Shown here one piece after another: positions 9,689 to 19,903 of a stretch of DNA of 23,543 nt. Origin of the DNA: Baffinella frigidus (taxonomy: Eukaryota; Cryptophyceae; Cryptomonadales; Baffinellaceae); assembly GCA_026770585.1 (NCBI GenBank), contig MU646418.1, positions 635,766 to 659,308 on the forward strand, written 5' to 3'. Numbering within the stretch: position 1 is the stretch's first letter; every line of letters starts with the position of its first letter. The notes beneath the pieces are model-generated. The model did not search any database. It worked only from the letters and a program-made list of their open reading frames with translations, and was not told the origin of the DNA. The position numbers were made by a program, and so were the translations under genes.

Positions 9689-10173
9689 CCGCTGCCCCAG
9701 GGGGGGGGCGTGCTTGCTGCCGCCAGCCGCGGTGAGCGTGAGCGTGGGGCCGCGTGTGGACCGTGCCACGCTGCAGAGCCGGAGGCACCACCGAGTGTAG
9801 TGCTGCTTGTCGGGACGCGTGGTTTGGCAGCGTCTTCGAATGGGGGGGGATGTGTACAGAAGAAGTTTGTAGCTAGAAAGATGTGTCGGTGCGTGTAATG
9901 AAGCGCTTCAAGAATCGATTCTCGCGTCCCTCCTTCGCTCCCCTGCCCCCCTCCTTCCTGTCACTCGCCCGTGTAAGCAACCTTGACCACACGCCAAGTG
10001 TGTTCGCCGTTTTTGCTACATGCACAAGCGAAATGGAGTCGGCATCGGGGGCCCACTTGAAACACTTTCACTGAAACACCCACCCACCCACACACCTGAC
10101 ACACACCTCGGCAGCAGGCTGGTTGCACGCACCCCCCCTCGCAGGAGGGCTTGCGAAGGCTTGCTCGAAGCGT
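9689..10173. other. Convergent intergenic region with two 3' UTRs
   Basis: Stop codons of the + strand filamin-repeat gene and the - strand methyltransferase face each other across about 485 bp. No ORF with family character was seen. A short CCCA/CA-rich stretch lies at 10077-10110. No AATAAA signal is evident, which is common in protists. Confidence 0.6.
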
Positions 10174-13056
10174 CTACTTGTAGTCCACTTCGCGGTTGAC
10201 TTCGGCCGTGGGAGTCTTGTCTGTTTTCTCGACGAGCGTCCTAGTCAGGGAGCGAGGGAGTGAGGATGGCTCACTGTAGAGAGGGGTGGCAGCCGATATT
10301 GGCAGTGCGTGCAGATACATGACACGCCGTGGGAAGCTGCGGGAATTGCGCGCAGGGGGGGTGGGAAAGGCAGAGATCGGCACAGCAAGAGACCTCGAGG
10401 CACGCAGCGTTGGCAGATCAGGCATGCACCCCACGGTGCCGGTCCCCGCCCTCTTGGGTTTCGCCATCATCGGAAAGCACGGAGGCATCCGGGTTAGAAT
10501 CGAGGCCCGGCACCCAGCCCTCCTCTCCAGGCTCAACTGACCTCCACGTCTTCTGCAGCCGCGTTTTCCGTTCGCCGGAAAGCGGCCTGAACCTGCCGCC
10601 CACGCCTCGTCAGGCCTCGTCTGTGCCTTGCGCCAGCTGTCTCCCCTGTCGGTAGGTGTCTCCCCTTGCAAGCAAGCCCCCCCCCCTCGCCTCGACGCTC
10701 CCCCAACAAGGTCAAGACGTGCCACGCCTCCTGAAAGCGCTCCCGCACACCGCGCCCAGAGGCGTAGCTCGCACCACGGGGCGAGGTGGACGGCGGGCGG
10801 CGGGACGGTGGGGAGCAGGGGGGCGAGAGCAGAGGCGAAGACACCCCCGGCTCTTGCAGAGGGGAGGGGGGGGGCAGGACCCGCGGCGGCGCTGGTGGAG
10901 GTCAGCAGCGAGGCGGTTCTGCTCCTCTTGGGGAAGTAGCCAGCGCTCCTCGCCGCCTTCGCCCGGCAGGCACATGCGCTGTCGCGTGACCTCGTTGAGG
11001 CAGATCGCGGATGCGACCGAGAGGTTCAGCGACTGGATCATCCCCCGCATTGGAATGAACCTGCGTGCGACGGGGGGCGCGTGTTAGTGCGTCGGGGCTT
11101 GCAAATATAGCGTGTGGTGTACACATACAGGCATGTCTGGAAGGAAGGGCGGGCGCGGCACCCTTCCCGGTGCTTCTCGACCAACTCTCGCCCCTACTCT
11201 CCGCATTTTCCCGCAACATCGCATCCACACCACCTGCTTCTTCATCACGCCCTGCCACCACAGACTCCTAGTGTCTTATTTCAGGGTCGACAATCGATCG
11301 GATTTGTGCCGGAGGAACAGATCCAATCGTTACCAGCCTTCTGTTACTCCCTCATAACCACCCTATGTAATGAAACATAGGCTCAGATGAACCAATATAA
11401 GTGGCTAGAGGTTGGTGGTGATTGTGGTATGGACCGGTTGACGTATTCCGGAAATCGATGGTCTCGCTGAAATCGTTAAGGAGGCGCCGGAGTTGAGGGT
11501 GGGTGGGTTTCAGAAAGCGGGGGGGGTGGCACATTTCAAGGTCCGCAGCCTTGAGCGCCTCATCCGACAGCCCCTGCGGCGCGACCCACCGCAATTTGGT
11601 CAGCAAGCATGCTCTAGGGCTGCAGTCCTCGGGCATGCTTGATGGCGTGCTGCCCTGCTAGTGGCGGTTCCTGATGCCACGCGCGATCGCAGCAACCAGA
11701 CCATGGCGGCAAGAGGCCCTGGCGGGCGCGCACGGGACGGAGCAGGGAGGCTTTCGGGCAGAGACCGCGAACTCGTTGCCGATCCAGAGCGCGAGGTTGG
11801 GCGCGGTCAGCTCCGTCTGGTACATCGACTTGCTCTTCGCCGTGAAGCACGTGGCCACGTTCACGAACCTGCCCCCGTTTGTTTGCATCAGGGTTGAGGA
11901 GTTTGGGGTGTGTTCCCGAGCCACATTGCTGGGGTTTGAAATTTATGCTTTACGGTTTGGGGAGTGGGGTTTGAGGTTTGAAGTTTTGGGTTTGGGGTAT
12001 AGAGTTTAGGGTTTAGGGTTTAGGGTTTGGAGTTTGGGGTTTAGGGTTTAGGGTCTAGGGTTTAGAGTATAGAGTTTAGGGTTCAGGGTTCATGGTTTGG
12101 GGTTCAGGGTTCAGGGTTCAGGGTTCAGGGTTCAGGGTTCAGAGTTCAGGGTTCAGGGTTCAGAGTTCAAAATTGAGGGTTTGGGGTTTAGGATTTATGG
12201 TTTAGGATTGAGGGTTTAGGGTTACGGGTTTATGGTGTGGGGATTGGGGTTTGGGGTTTGGGGTTTAGGGTTCAGGGTATGGGGTCCAGGGTCTAGGGTT
12301 TGGGGTTTAGGGTTCAGGGTTAAGGGTGCACGGTTCACGGGTCAGAATTTGGGGTTCAGGGTTCAGGGTTCAGGGTTCAGAGTTCAGAGTTCAGGGTTCA
12401 GGGTTCAGGGTTTAGGGTTTAGGGTTTAGGGTTCAGGGTTCAGGGTTAGGGTTTAGGGTTTTGGATTTGGGGTTAAGGGTTACGGGTTTAGGGTGTGGGG
12501 TTTAGGGATTGGGGTTTGGGGTTTGGGGCTTGGGGTTCCGGTCACCTTCAGCCTTGCGCTCACCATTTAGGGTCCATGGGTGCATGCGTTAGGGGTTGAG
12601 TTTGGGGTATAGGGTTTGGGTTTTAGGGTTTAGGGTTTAGGGTTTAGGGTTTAGGGTCCAGGGTTTGGGGTTTAGGGTTTAGGGTTTAGTGTTTAGTGTT
12701 TGGAGTTAGGGATTTAGGGTGTAGGGTTCCGGGTTGAAGTTGTAGGGTTTGGGGATTGAGTTGGGGATTTGGGGTTTAGGGTTTAGGGTCTGGGGTTTAG
12801 GAGTTCAGGGTTTAGGGTTTAGGGTTTAGGTTTTAGGGCTTGGGGTTTAGGGTTCAGTGATAAGGTCACAGGGTTCAGGATTCAGGGTTTAGGTTTTAGA
12901 GTTTAGGGTTCAGGGGTTAGTGGTTAGGGTTCAGAGTTCAGGATTTAGATTTTTGGGTTTAGGGTTTAGGGTTTAGGGTTTAGGGTTGAGTGTTGAGTGC
13001 TTAGGGTTTAGGGTGTAGGGTTTGGGGTTTGGGGTTTGGGGTTTGGAGTTTGGGGT

Positions 13057-13088
<32 letters not shown>

Positions 13089-14359
13089 GGTTTAGTGTTC
13101 AGGGGTTTGGATTTTAGGGATTAGAGTTCAGGGTTTAGGGTTCAGGGTTTAGGGTTTAGATTTTAGGGTGTAGGGTGTAGGGTTTAGGGTTCAGGGTTTA
13201 GGGTTTAGGGTTTCGGATTTAGCGTTTAGGATTTTGGGTTCAGGGTTTGGAGTTTAGGGTTTAGGGTCTAGGGTTTAGGGTCTAGGGTGTAGGGATTAGG
13301 GATTAGGGATTAGGGTTCAGGTTGTACGGTTTAGGGTGTGGGGTTGCATATTGAGGTTGTACTCTCTTGGGCAGCCTGCCGCAACTCTGTCTGCTGTGCC
13401 TGGGAACGTACCCCTTTTCCTTGAGCTCGTCGACGGCAGATTGCGTGGAATAGAAGAATCGCGTCTTGACCCACCTGTCCCGCACACAAGTTCCTCGTCA
13501 CTATAGGTAAGAGACAAGTACCCCCCCCCCCAGGACTTTCGTGCTCCTCATGCACACCGGATGCTTCCGAGACACTGCCAGCCATGGCACGGTGTGCTGG
13601 GGGAGGCGTGGTTGCAGGAGGCGGATGGACCTGCTGGCTGATGAGCTCATGCGCGCGAGGCCGATGGTGTCATCTTCGAACTTTTCGGTCTGTTCCACGT
13701 GTTTCCGCATCGAGGTCCCCTCCTCGATCCCGTTCTGGACTATCCACGCCTCCGTCACACCTGCGACCACCAAAACCAGCTCAGAACCGCCGGGGTGGCC
13801 AGCGTACGATTCGGGCCTGCAGTCGTGCTTTCCCACGCGGGCTGGGCAGAGGGAGGTCGCACAGACCGAAGGCGTCGGCGCTTCTCAGAACTGCGCCAGC
13901 GTTATTCACGTTGAACGGGTCCTCCAAGACCAGGATGAAGCCCGCCTGGCGCCGCTCCACGAGCGCAGCGATCTTGTTCGTCCGCACCTCTCCAGTCGCA
14001 GATTCCGGATTCAGGGGCTGCGGCTCGTCTGGATTAAGCGATGCGTCTCGTCGCTCCCAACGCGATCGCTGCACACCGTCGCCCTTCCGTTTCCTTCCCA
14101 TACACAGCCCCCCAGCCCCCGCTCTTGCCTGTGACCCCCAAGAGAAGTGCGCTCCTCCACCCAACCCCATTTTGCTCCTGACCCCAAGTGAGGTAGAACA
14201 GGGTCGTCCTGGCAACAGCGCGAGCATGCTGAACCCGGGCGCGAATCCCAGCAGCGGCTGTGTTCGTTGCGGCGACGGAGCATGAGCCGCGTGCACGGTG
14301 GTCGCCGCGATGACAAGGAGTGATGCTGAGAATAACATGCTGGACCTGGGAAAGGCCAT
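10174..14359 (-). CDS. SPOUT (SpoU/TrmH) RNA 2'-O-methyltransferase, TrmH-like
   Basis: Exons (- strand): 14359-13867, 13760-13631, 13474-13412, 11868-11766, 11573-11533 and 11060-10881, all in consistent phase. Probable tail exons are 10592 to about 10430 and 10240-10174 (ends EVNREVDYK, stop), whose join is unresolved. The family transfers methyl from AdoMet to a ribose 2'-OH in tRNA or rRNA. All three SpoU motifs are present: motif 1 NVNNAGAVLRSADAFG (about 150-165), motif 2 WIGNEFAGLSDEAL (about 257-269) and motif 3 FIPMRGMIQSLNLSVASA (about 278-295, with S287 and N289). The order and wording GLSDEAL...IPM.GM.QSLN.SVA match bacterial TrmH (tRNA Gm18). The N-terminus is a hydrophobic signal-like segment (SASLLVIAATTVHA) then GFAPG, suggesting organelle targeting, possibly a complex plastid. 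The start is the first ATG, in a GCGATGG context. The third intron is 1.5 kb of repeat. Confidence 0.87.
11869..13411 (-). repeat. 1.5-kb intron filled with degenerate TTTAGGG-type repeats
   Basis: This is the third intron of the TrmH-like gene; sense donor GG|GTACGTTC at 13411, acceptor GGGGGCAG at 11869. From about 11890 to 13345 the + strand is TTTAGGG/TTCAGGG/TTGGGGT variants, so the sense strand is C-rich. Local blocks are homogeneous: TTCAGGG near 12100-12160, GTTTGGG near 13020-13055, GTTGAGG near 13055-13090 and TTTAGGG elsewhere, as expected from local slippage or amplification. A unique 40-bp island, CACCTTCAGCCTTGCGCTCA, lies near 12542. Confidence 0.88.
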
Positions 14360-14573
14360 CGCGAGAAGAGCGCACACGGATCAGCGAGACGGCCCCTCTC
14401 CTCCCGGCCTCAAGATCCTCGTAAGGGGTTATTCAAAAGTCAATATTCACAGTTTTTGTTGGCAACCCAGGCCAATCCTCTCAAAAGTGGCCGAACAGGG
14501 AGCAAGATTCGGCAGGGGAGAGACGAGACGCAGGGGCAGAGCTTGCTGCACAGGGAAGAGAGTTTGGGCAAGG
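14360..14573. promoter_or_regulatory. Divergent promoter region between trmH-like gene and TIM10
   Basis: The two start codons face away from each other across 214 bp, so both promoters and 5' UTRs must fit here unless there are upstream noncoding exons. An AT-richer patch (TTATTCAAAAGTCAATATTC) lies at 14429-14448. No clear TATA box or other motif is identified. Confidence 0.55.
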
Positions 14574-15354
14574 ATGTCGGACAGCGCGCAACGAATTGCT
14601 GCGGCCAAGAACGAGATCTCGGCCTTCAGCGACATGTACAACCGGTCTGCGCCAGCTGCCTCTTCCCTCCGCCTCACGCTTCTGCGGGTTTGCCCGGGGC
14701 AGCGTCTGTCTCCCACACGCGCAGGGCACTGGCACCTTAGCATGGAAAGACATGCAGAAGGCTTTGTGCGTGACCATCTTGCGGCCGTTTGCTAGCCGCA
14801 GATCCTTGCACGGGCTGGCGTCCGACAGGGCCCTGTTTCTCTTGGTTCCATGAGACCCTTTCCCCACGCGCTGTTGCCACTAAGGGTTGAACGCGTTGAT
14901 AAACATCAAAGCGTCGCGACGGGGCCTCCTGGAACCGCCGGGGTGGCTGCGATACCTGCTCCGTTCAGCCACTCCTCGCTTTCACCCTTGGTTTCTCTGA
15001 TCACCGAATTGCACCGCAGGATGATCAAGCAGTGCTTCGAGAAGTGCGTGGATCACTTCCACGATTCGGAGCTTAGCCTGGGCGAAAACACCTGCCTGGA
15101 CAGGTGCCCCTCCCAGATCACATCTACACTCTTGCGCAGCCCCACATCCATCCATTCCCCCACCCAAGCAATGCACGAGCGTGAGAAGTCGCTCCGAGCG
15201 TGAGGTGTCCGCAAGCGATGCGGCGCTCCCAAGCTTGACTCGGCGTGACTCCCGGCCGGCGGGTTGTGGCAGGTGCGTGGGAAAGTACGTGGAGGGCCAG
15301 CAGAAGGTTGGCGAGACCATGTCCAAGGTCACGGCCAATATGCAAGGCCTCTGA
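14574..15354 (+). CDS. TIM10: Mitochondrial import chaperone Tim10 (small TIM family), complete
   Basis: The exons 14574-14644, 15020-15103 and 15273-15354 join in phase to give a 78-residue protein. Twin CX3C motifs are at C29/C33 and C49/C53, separated by 15 residues, as in small TIMs where they form two disulfides in the intermembrane space. DMYNRM before the first pair and GENTCLDRCVGKY plus VGETM after it match Tim10 better than Tim8, Tim9 or Tim13. Small TIMs form hexameric chaperones (Tim9-Tim10) that escort hydrophobic carriers and beta-barrel precursors across the intermembrane space, and lack a cleavable presequence, as here. The introns (14645-15019 and 15104-15272) use GT-AG. The first ATG gives the usual short helical N-terminus. 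The Tim10 subtype is inferred from motif wording; small-TIM membership is firm. Confidence 0.92.
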
Positions 15355-15506
15355 GAGCGCCTTCTCGGCCAAGATGCAAGGAGATTGGTAGGGTGTTGGC
15401 AAGTGCAGGTTTGGACGCTTTGAGCAGAGGGGGGACTGGCTGGCGAGCCCCACATGGCGCAGACGCAATACAATGTACAGGCACAGATGGGGTCTGCACA
15501 GTGGCA
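15355..15506. other. Intergenic segment after TIM10
   Basis: The segment follows the stop codon TGA at 15352-15354. It begins with an echo of the gene end: GGCCAATATGCAAGG at 15333-15347 recurs as GGCCAAGATGCAAGG at 15368-15382. No gene is seen. Confidence 0.6.
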
Positions 15507-15896
15507 GGCCAGCGTGTGATGCAGGCCTGCATTCGTGCTTTCCCAAGCGGGCTGGGCAGAGAGAGGCCGCACAGACCGAAGCCATCGCCGCTTCTCAGAA
15601 ACACGCCACCGATGTTTACGTTGAATGGGTCCTCCAGGACCAGAATGAAGCCCGCCTGACAAGCGCAGCGATCTTGTTCGTCCGCACCTCCCCCGTCGCA
15701 GATTCCGGATTCAGGGGCTGCGGCTCGTCAGGATTAAGCGATGCTTCTCGTCGCTCCCACCGCGACCTTTGCGCACCGACGACCTTCATTTTCCCTTCTC
15801 ATACACAGCCCCCCAGCCCCCACTCTTGCCTGTGACTCCCAAGCAACGTGCGCTCCTCCTCAAAAACCCCTTGCGCTCCTGCCCCCGAGCGAGGTA

Positions 15897-16312
15897 CAGG
15901 GGTATCTGGGCTATCCCTTAGTGCACAGACAGTCAAAGTTGAGGGTCAAGATGTCCTAGGTAGGTCCTAGGACCCTACCTCAGGGGATATGAGCCTACTG
16001 GCCACTTATTGGTGATTAAGAACACGGGTTCTCCGACCTCGGTTGGTGTCCGTTTCCCTAAATTGGTACCAGAGGGTCGACTAAAAGCAAGATTACAGGG
16101 GTATCTCGCTCATAAGAAAGCGCCCCCCCCCCTGGACCACCATTGGGTCCTCGGCAGTCCCTACTGTAGGTTCCTAGAAGGACGCGCTTTCTTATGAGCG
16201 AGGTACCCCTGCAAGTCAACCCTCTGGTACTAAATTAAGAAAACGGGGGGGGTCCACATCCAGTTTGTGTTCTGCAGTTCTGGTTTCTCAGCCAAGATAC
16301 AACATGCACTGC
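15897..16312. mobile_element. 416-bp insertion in the trmH-like pseudogene
   Basis: Comparison with the intact copy places the insertion after GAGGTA (15891-15896) and before GAACAGGGTCGTCC. It has no coding capacity. It contains a 23-nt near-palindrome centred on TCCTAGGA at 15958-15980 and a long inverted repeat at 16050-16246. I infer a nonautonomous element, possibly nested; a target-site duplication is not evident. Confidence 0.6.
16050..16246. repeat. Long foldback/MITE-like palindrome (arms 63-74 nt)
   Basis: The left arm 16050-16123 and right arm 16184-16246 are imperfect inverted copies around a 60-nt centre. Matching blocks are CCGTTT, GGTACCAGAGGGT and CAGGGGTATCTCGCTCATAA with AAGAAAGCGC. 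The left arm has about 11 extra bases (AAAAGCAAGATTA region). There is no ORF of note. This fits a foldback or MITE element. Confidence 0.85.
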
Positions 16313-16360
16313 AGAACAGGGTCGTCCTGGCAACTGCGCGAACATGCTGAACTCGAGCGA

Positions 16361-16420
16361 TGCCCCTAGAGCCTAGATACCCACTTGCCACTTGTGGGTA
16401 TCTGTTAGGCTTTAAGGGCA
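16361..16420. repeat. Small foldback at the pseudogene boundary
   Basis: The left arm 16361-16384 (TGCCCCTAGAGCCTAGATAC...) and right arm 16394-16420 pair with a few mismatches and a 9-nt loop. It starts where similarity to the intact trmH-like gene ends, so it may mark the duplication or insertion breakpoint. Confidence 0.75.
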
Positions 16421-16722
16421 TCTAAGTACGCAAGGTTATGAGGATGCCAAAGTAGATTCACTTAGGCCTCAAAAGTAGATCCACTCAAAATAGTTGACCG
16501 GAAACTCGGTCCGTCTAAGAGAGAGTTGACTGGTAACTTCGGGCCTTCTAAGGCCTGCTCATCCTTTTGAGCAAACCTAACGAAAGACAGGATCCTCCTT
16601 GGGACTCGTGGGGCCTGTAGCGTTCAGAAAGGCGGTGCCCTACGATAGCTCAGATGTGGGTGCCACCCCGAGCATTGACAACATAGTAATGCATTCGTTC
16701 ACTGCACCCCCCCACACCGCAG
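16421..16722. other. AT-richer intergenic segment with short direct repeats
   Basis: No gene is seen. AAAGTAGATTCACTTAGGCC and AAAGTAGATCCACTCAAAAT (near 16449 and 16474) are imperfect direct repeats. Base composition is closer to the foldback elements than to the genes, suggesting mobile-element remnants. Confidence 0.5.
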
Positions 16723-19647
16723 TCACGCATGCCCCTGCAAGTCGGAGTCTACGGGCTGCGACTCGCGGGAGGGCGACACGGTTGCCGCCCTCTGGCCAGC
16801 GACGAGAACACCAGGCGGGACGAACGAGCGAGGCGGGAGCGGCGCACCCTCTCCCTCGAACGCCCGCACGTGCCCCTGCGGCGGCAGCCAGTGCTGCCGC
16901 TGGGCCGGAGCCATCGCGCCCGCGGGGAAGTCGACCACTTCCTGGTAGTGCACGGGGAAGGTGCTCCACGACTGGGTGTGCTTGGGTGACAGGGCCGGGC
17001 GGACGTGGTGGCGCTCCTCCTCCGAGGGGGGGGGCAGTCCGCCCGCGCTGCGCAGCCGCTCGTTCTCGTCGCAGATGCTCTCGTAGGCCCGCCGCAGGTC
17101 CCGAACCTCAGTGTTCAGCGCTTCCGCCGATGCCTGCGCGACACCAACCATTCAGCCAAGCCCCGCGTGCGTGTGCGCGGCGCATCTGCTGGGATGCACA
17201 CCCTGGACCACACCAGTCGCCCATCGAGGTCCCAGGCCACACCGCGCGGCAGCGTTTCAGGGGAGGGCGGAATGCAGCGACGCGGGTGCGTAGGAGGAGG
17301 GGGGGTGCGGGGCGGGGACCTGCAGCTGGGCGCGCGGCACGAAGCTGGCAAGGTCCTCCTCGTTCTCCACCTGCAGGTCGATCAGCCTGCCCTCCACCAA
17401 CGCCTGTCCGTCATTCAACGCCCAACGCCTAGCACACGCCACTCCGCTGTCTGTCCTCGTCGCCCCGCCACTCTAGGCCCACTATTCTCGCGCAGAAGCT
17501 CGCGTCAGGCCTGACAGGCAAGGCGACGTGTGGGTGTCGCGGGAGGGGTGTACCGGTACGTGTCTGTGTCCGAGTCGTATCGCTGGTGCCCGAACACATG
17601 TTCGATGTCCTTGTGCCCGTCCGTGTGCCCCTTCCCTGCCACACCCCACAACTTCCTCAGGAGAGCCCCGAGCGGCTGGTGCACGTCGGGGGGGGGGGAT
17701 TGGAAGTGAGAGCGCGGGATGGGAGAGAGCGTGGCGGGAGAAACATATGCACGGGCGGCATGATGAGCAGCACCAGACCTGCGGAAGGCGGAGGCGTGGC
17801 GTCGCGTGGCTTCTTCAGCGATGACTTCAAGCTTCCTGCAAACCCGAGACCGCCTCATCAGGGCCCGTGCTCTACCCTAACTGATACACCAATCACCATC
17901 AAACAGGCTCACTGCGTGGGCAGGCAGAGACTGAACCCTTGCGGGGTGAGCGCGGTTGGTGAGCAGCGGATGCAGCTTCCTTTCGCGTCGCGAGACGCAG
18001 GGGTTGCGGAGCGTGTCGGACCTGAGGGGGGCTGGTCGCCAGCACCGCCGCGGTTTTCTCTTTCAGCTTCCAAACACGTGGGAAACCTGCTCTCCAAACC
18101 CACCCGCCGGGTCACCATGCCCGCAGTACATGCAGTAGCGCCGCAGGCTTCATGCATGGTTCCGGTTAGACACGCTCTCTGAGATGACACATCCACTCTG
18201 AGATGACACGCCCCGCTCCCTGTCGTTGCGCGCGTCGACACGCGAGATGCTTCCCCCTTGCTGATAACCAGTGCTAGCAAAACAGGCTGCAAGGCCAGGG
18301 CGTAGAACCGTGCATGGGCATGTTCGGCGGGGCGTCCCGCGACATCCCACTCCAACCCAGAGGCACCCGCAGAAGAGAAGCTTTCGCCTTGCCGCGCACC
18401 AGCGCCCGCAGCTGATGGAGAGACTGGTTCGGGGTGCCCCTGCGCGGCACCGCGGGCGCCTGTCAGCCAGCGTCGCCACGCGATACCCGGCCCGTGCATA
18501 ACGGGCTGGTTCGCGACTCGCAGCACTCCGTCCGCGTCCAGAGGCGTCGCAGGCCTTCTGACGCGAAGGGGCGCGGCGCCATTCCACGCGGACCAGCGAC
18601 CGTGCAAGGCGAACCAGAGGCTAGCAGCCAGGCGTATGCGTGAGTGAGTCTGGCTCTGTCTCACTCGGGTTGACCCACTATCCTCAAGTTGACATGCTAA
18701 GCGTGCGGTACACATCTGTCAACTTTGGAGCGGGGCAGAGCCCGGGCTCACCAAACAGATAGACTGAGACAAAGGTAGTAGACACCTGATGTTGCATCTC
18801 GCGGACGCGCGACTGAGCATCATCGAGCGCAACGAGCGTCACTGCCCGCTCCTCCTGGAGGCGCCGGCTGTGCTGCATCAACGCCTCCAGCGTCTGCAGG
18901 TCCAGGTCGTGCGCTTCCGTCTGCCATCCCCAAACCAACCACCACCGTCAGGCCAAAATCGGCAAATACGCCCGAACAGCTCCCAAATTCAGCATCGCAG
19001 AGACACTCCTAGAAACACGCAGCCATCTTGAGCTGCTGTTGAATAATTTATGAGGGGTCCAGCTCCGCTGAGACTTCCTTCTTCAGAAATGATACGCGAC
19101 ACCCCTAGCGTAGATGAGCGGGACCAGACCTCGGCGTTCAGCGCATCGCGCACCGTTTGCAGGGCCTCCATCATATTGCTCGCTGTGCTCTCGAGCTCCT
19201 GTTGTCATTGAAAGCGTCAGAATCAGGAGCAGGCTGCCGGGTCGTCCTGGAATGTGGGGATTCCGGGCAGGACCTTCTTTTCAAGGGCCCATTGGAGCTG
19301 GTGAGCATCGTGCGTTGCTCGCTGCCCGCGGTACGCCGCGAGCAGCGTGTTGAAGGAGTTCTTCAACGCGGGGTACGTTGAAGTGTCCTGTGCAAGAACA
19401 GTGCCGTCAGCTTGGGACCAACACAAGCGAAGTATCCACACCCGCCGATCCACTCTTCATGCACCCCATATCTGCTCGTGTTGGCACTGTGACCCCAACC
19501 TAAAATCCGAGCAGGGGGGCGGTTGCGTCGCACCATGTCCTCCCACTCCTCTCGCGGACCACCTCCCGCTCCGCCGCCGCGGGAAGCTGCGGCCCCCGAG
19601 GCGTCACTGGTGTGGGGACCGGGCTGTCCGGCGCCGTTTGCATTCAT
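16723..19647 (-). CDS. Coiled-coil protein of unknown function, multi-exon
   Basis: I do not recognise the family. Firm exons (- strand, all phase 0): 19647-19534 (ATG in ACCATGAA; Gly/Ala-rich start, ends REEWEDM), 19387-19274, 19198-19130, 18920-18786, 17403-17320 and 17133-16723 (stop). The joins give runs with heptad-like Leu/Met/Ala spacing, such as LESTASNMMEALQTVRDALN, DLQTLEALMQHSRRLQEE, LDDAQSRVREMQHQ, LVEGRLIDLQVENEEDL and LRRAYESICDENERLRSAGG, then a Pro-rich low-complexity C-terminus. This indicates a mainly helical, coiled-coil structural protein. At least one exon must lie between 17404 and 18785; the best candidate is about 17831-17779 (LEVIAEEATRRHASAF). Another open stretch, about 17680-17510, contains HQRYDSDTDTYRYTPP and may also be coding. 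A cytoskeletal or centriolar role is possible but has no direct support. Confidence 0.65.
17832..18785 (-). other. Unresolved interior of the coiled-coil gene
   Basis: This is probably intron. The - strand is open over 18715-17909, but the reading is Arg/Ala/Ser-rich without heptad pattern and I could not join it in phase to the flanking exons. A Cys-rich bit (YCMYCGHGDP) can be read near 18110-18145 in another frame and might be a small exon. Confidence 0.35.
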
Positions 19648-19854
19648 GGTGACTCAGTCTCCACTCGAAGCGACCCCTTCTCTCGCGGAACGTCTGTCTC
19701 TGAGAGGAGTGTCAGGAGGGCTTCGGCGACGAAGCCCGCCGCGGCGGGTTGAGAGTCCTCAAAACTACGCTAGACCTGAGCGGGGGCAATCTAAACTCAC
19801 CTTGGGCGGCCAAAGTTGACCAGCCTTGCTCCTCGGATCTGGCCTGGTGTCAAT

Positions 19855-19902
19855 AAAGGGTTGTTTTCCGATCGTTTCTATTCGATCGGAAAACAACCTT
19901 TT
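19855..19902. repeat. Hairpin with 20-bp arms
   Basis: The left arm 19855-19874 (AAAGGGTTGTTTTCCGATCG) and right arm 19883-19902 pair with one mismatch around the 8-nt loop TTTCTATT. It abuts the larger foldback that follows. Confidence 0.85.
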
Positions 19903-19903
19903 T

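Larger units (their letters stand above)
15507..16360 (-). pseudogene. Decayed partial copy of exon 1 of the trmH-like gene
   Basis: Positions 15507-15896 align along their whole length with 13797-14194 (exon 1 plus the start of intron 1), and 16313-16360 align with 14195-14242. The copy lacks 10 nt of GCGCCGCTCCACG near 15660, which shifts the frame. Its motif 1 has changed from NVNNAGAVLRSADAFG to NVNIGGVFLRSGDGFG, losing the conserved Asn and Ala. A 416-bp insertion (15897-16312) splits it, and the signal-peptide part is absent. Continued homology into the intron shows duplication at DNA level, not retrocopying. It may have arisen together with TIM10 being trapped between the two copies. 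Confidence 0.82.

Noticed and set aside
11352-11636. A longer - strand coding exon around the methyltransferase exon 5
   Set aside because: Only 11573-11533 is needed. The GT donor after GAAAT joins exactly to FIPMRG, while the rest reads as low-complexity sequence.
17909-18715. A separate single-exon gene on the - strand
   Set aside because: It is open only because of the GC-rich composition. It lies inside the coiled-coil gene, lacks recognisable motifs and is best read as intron.
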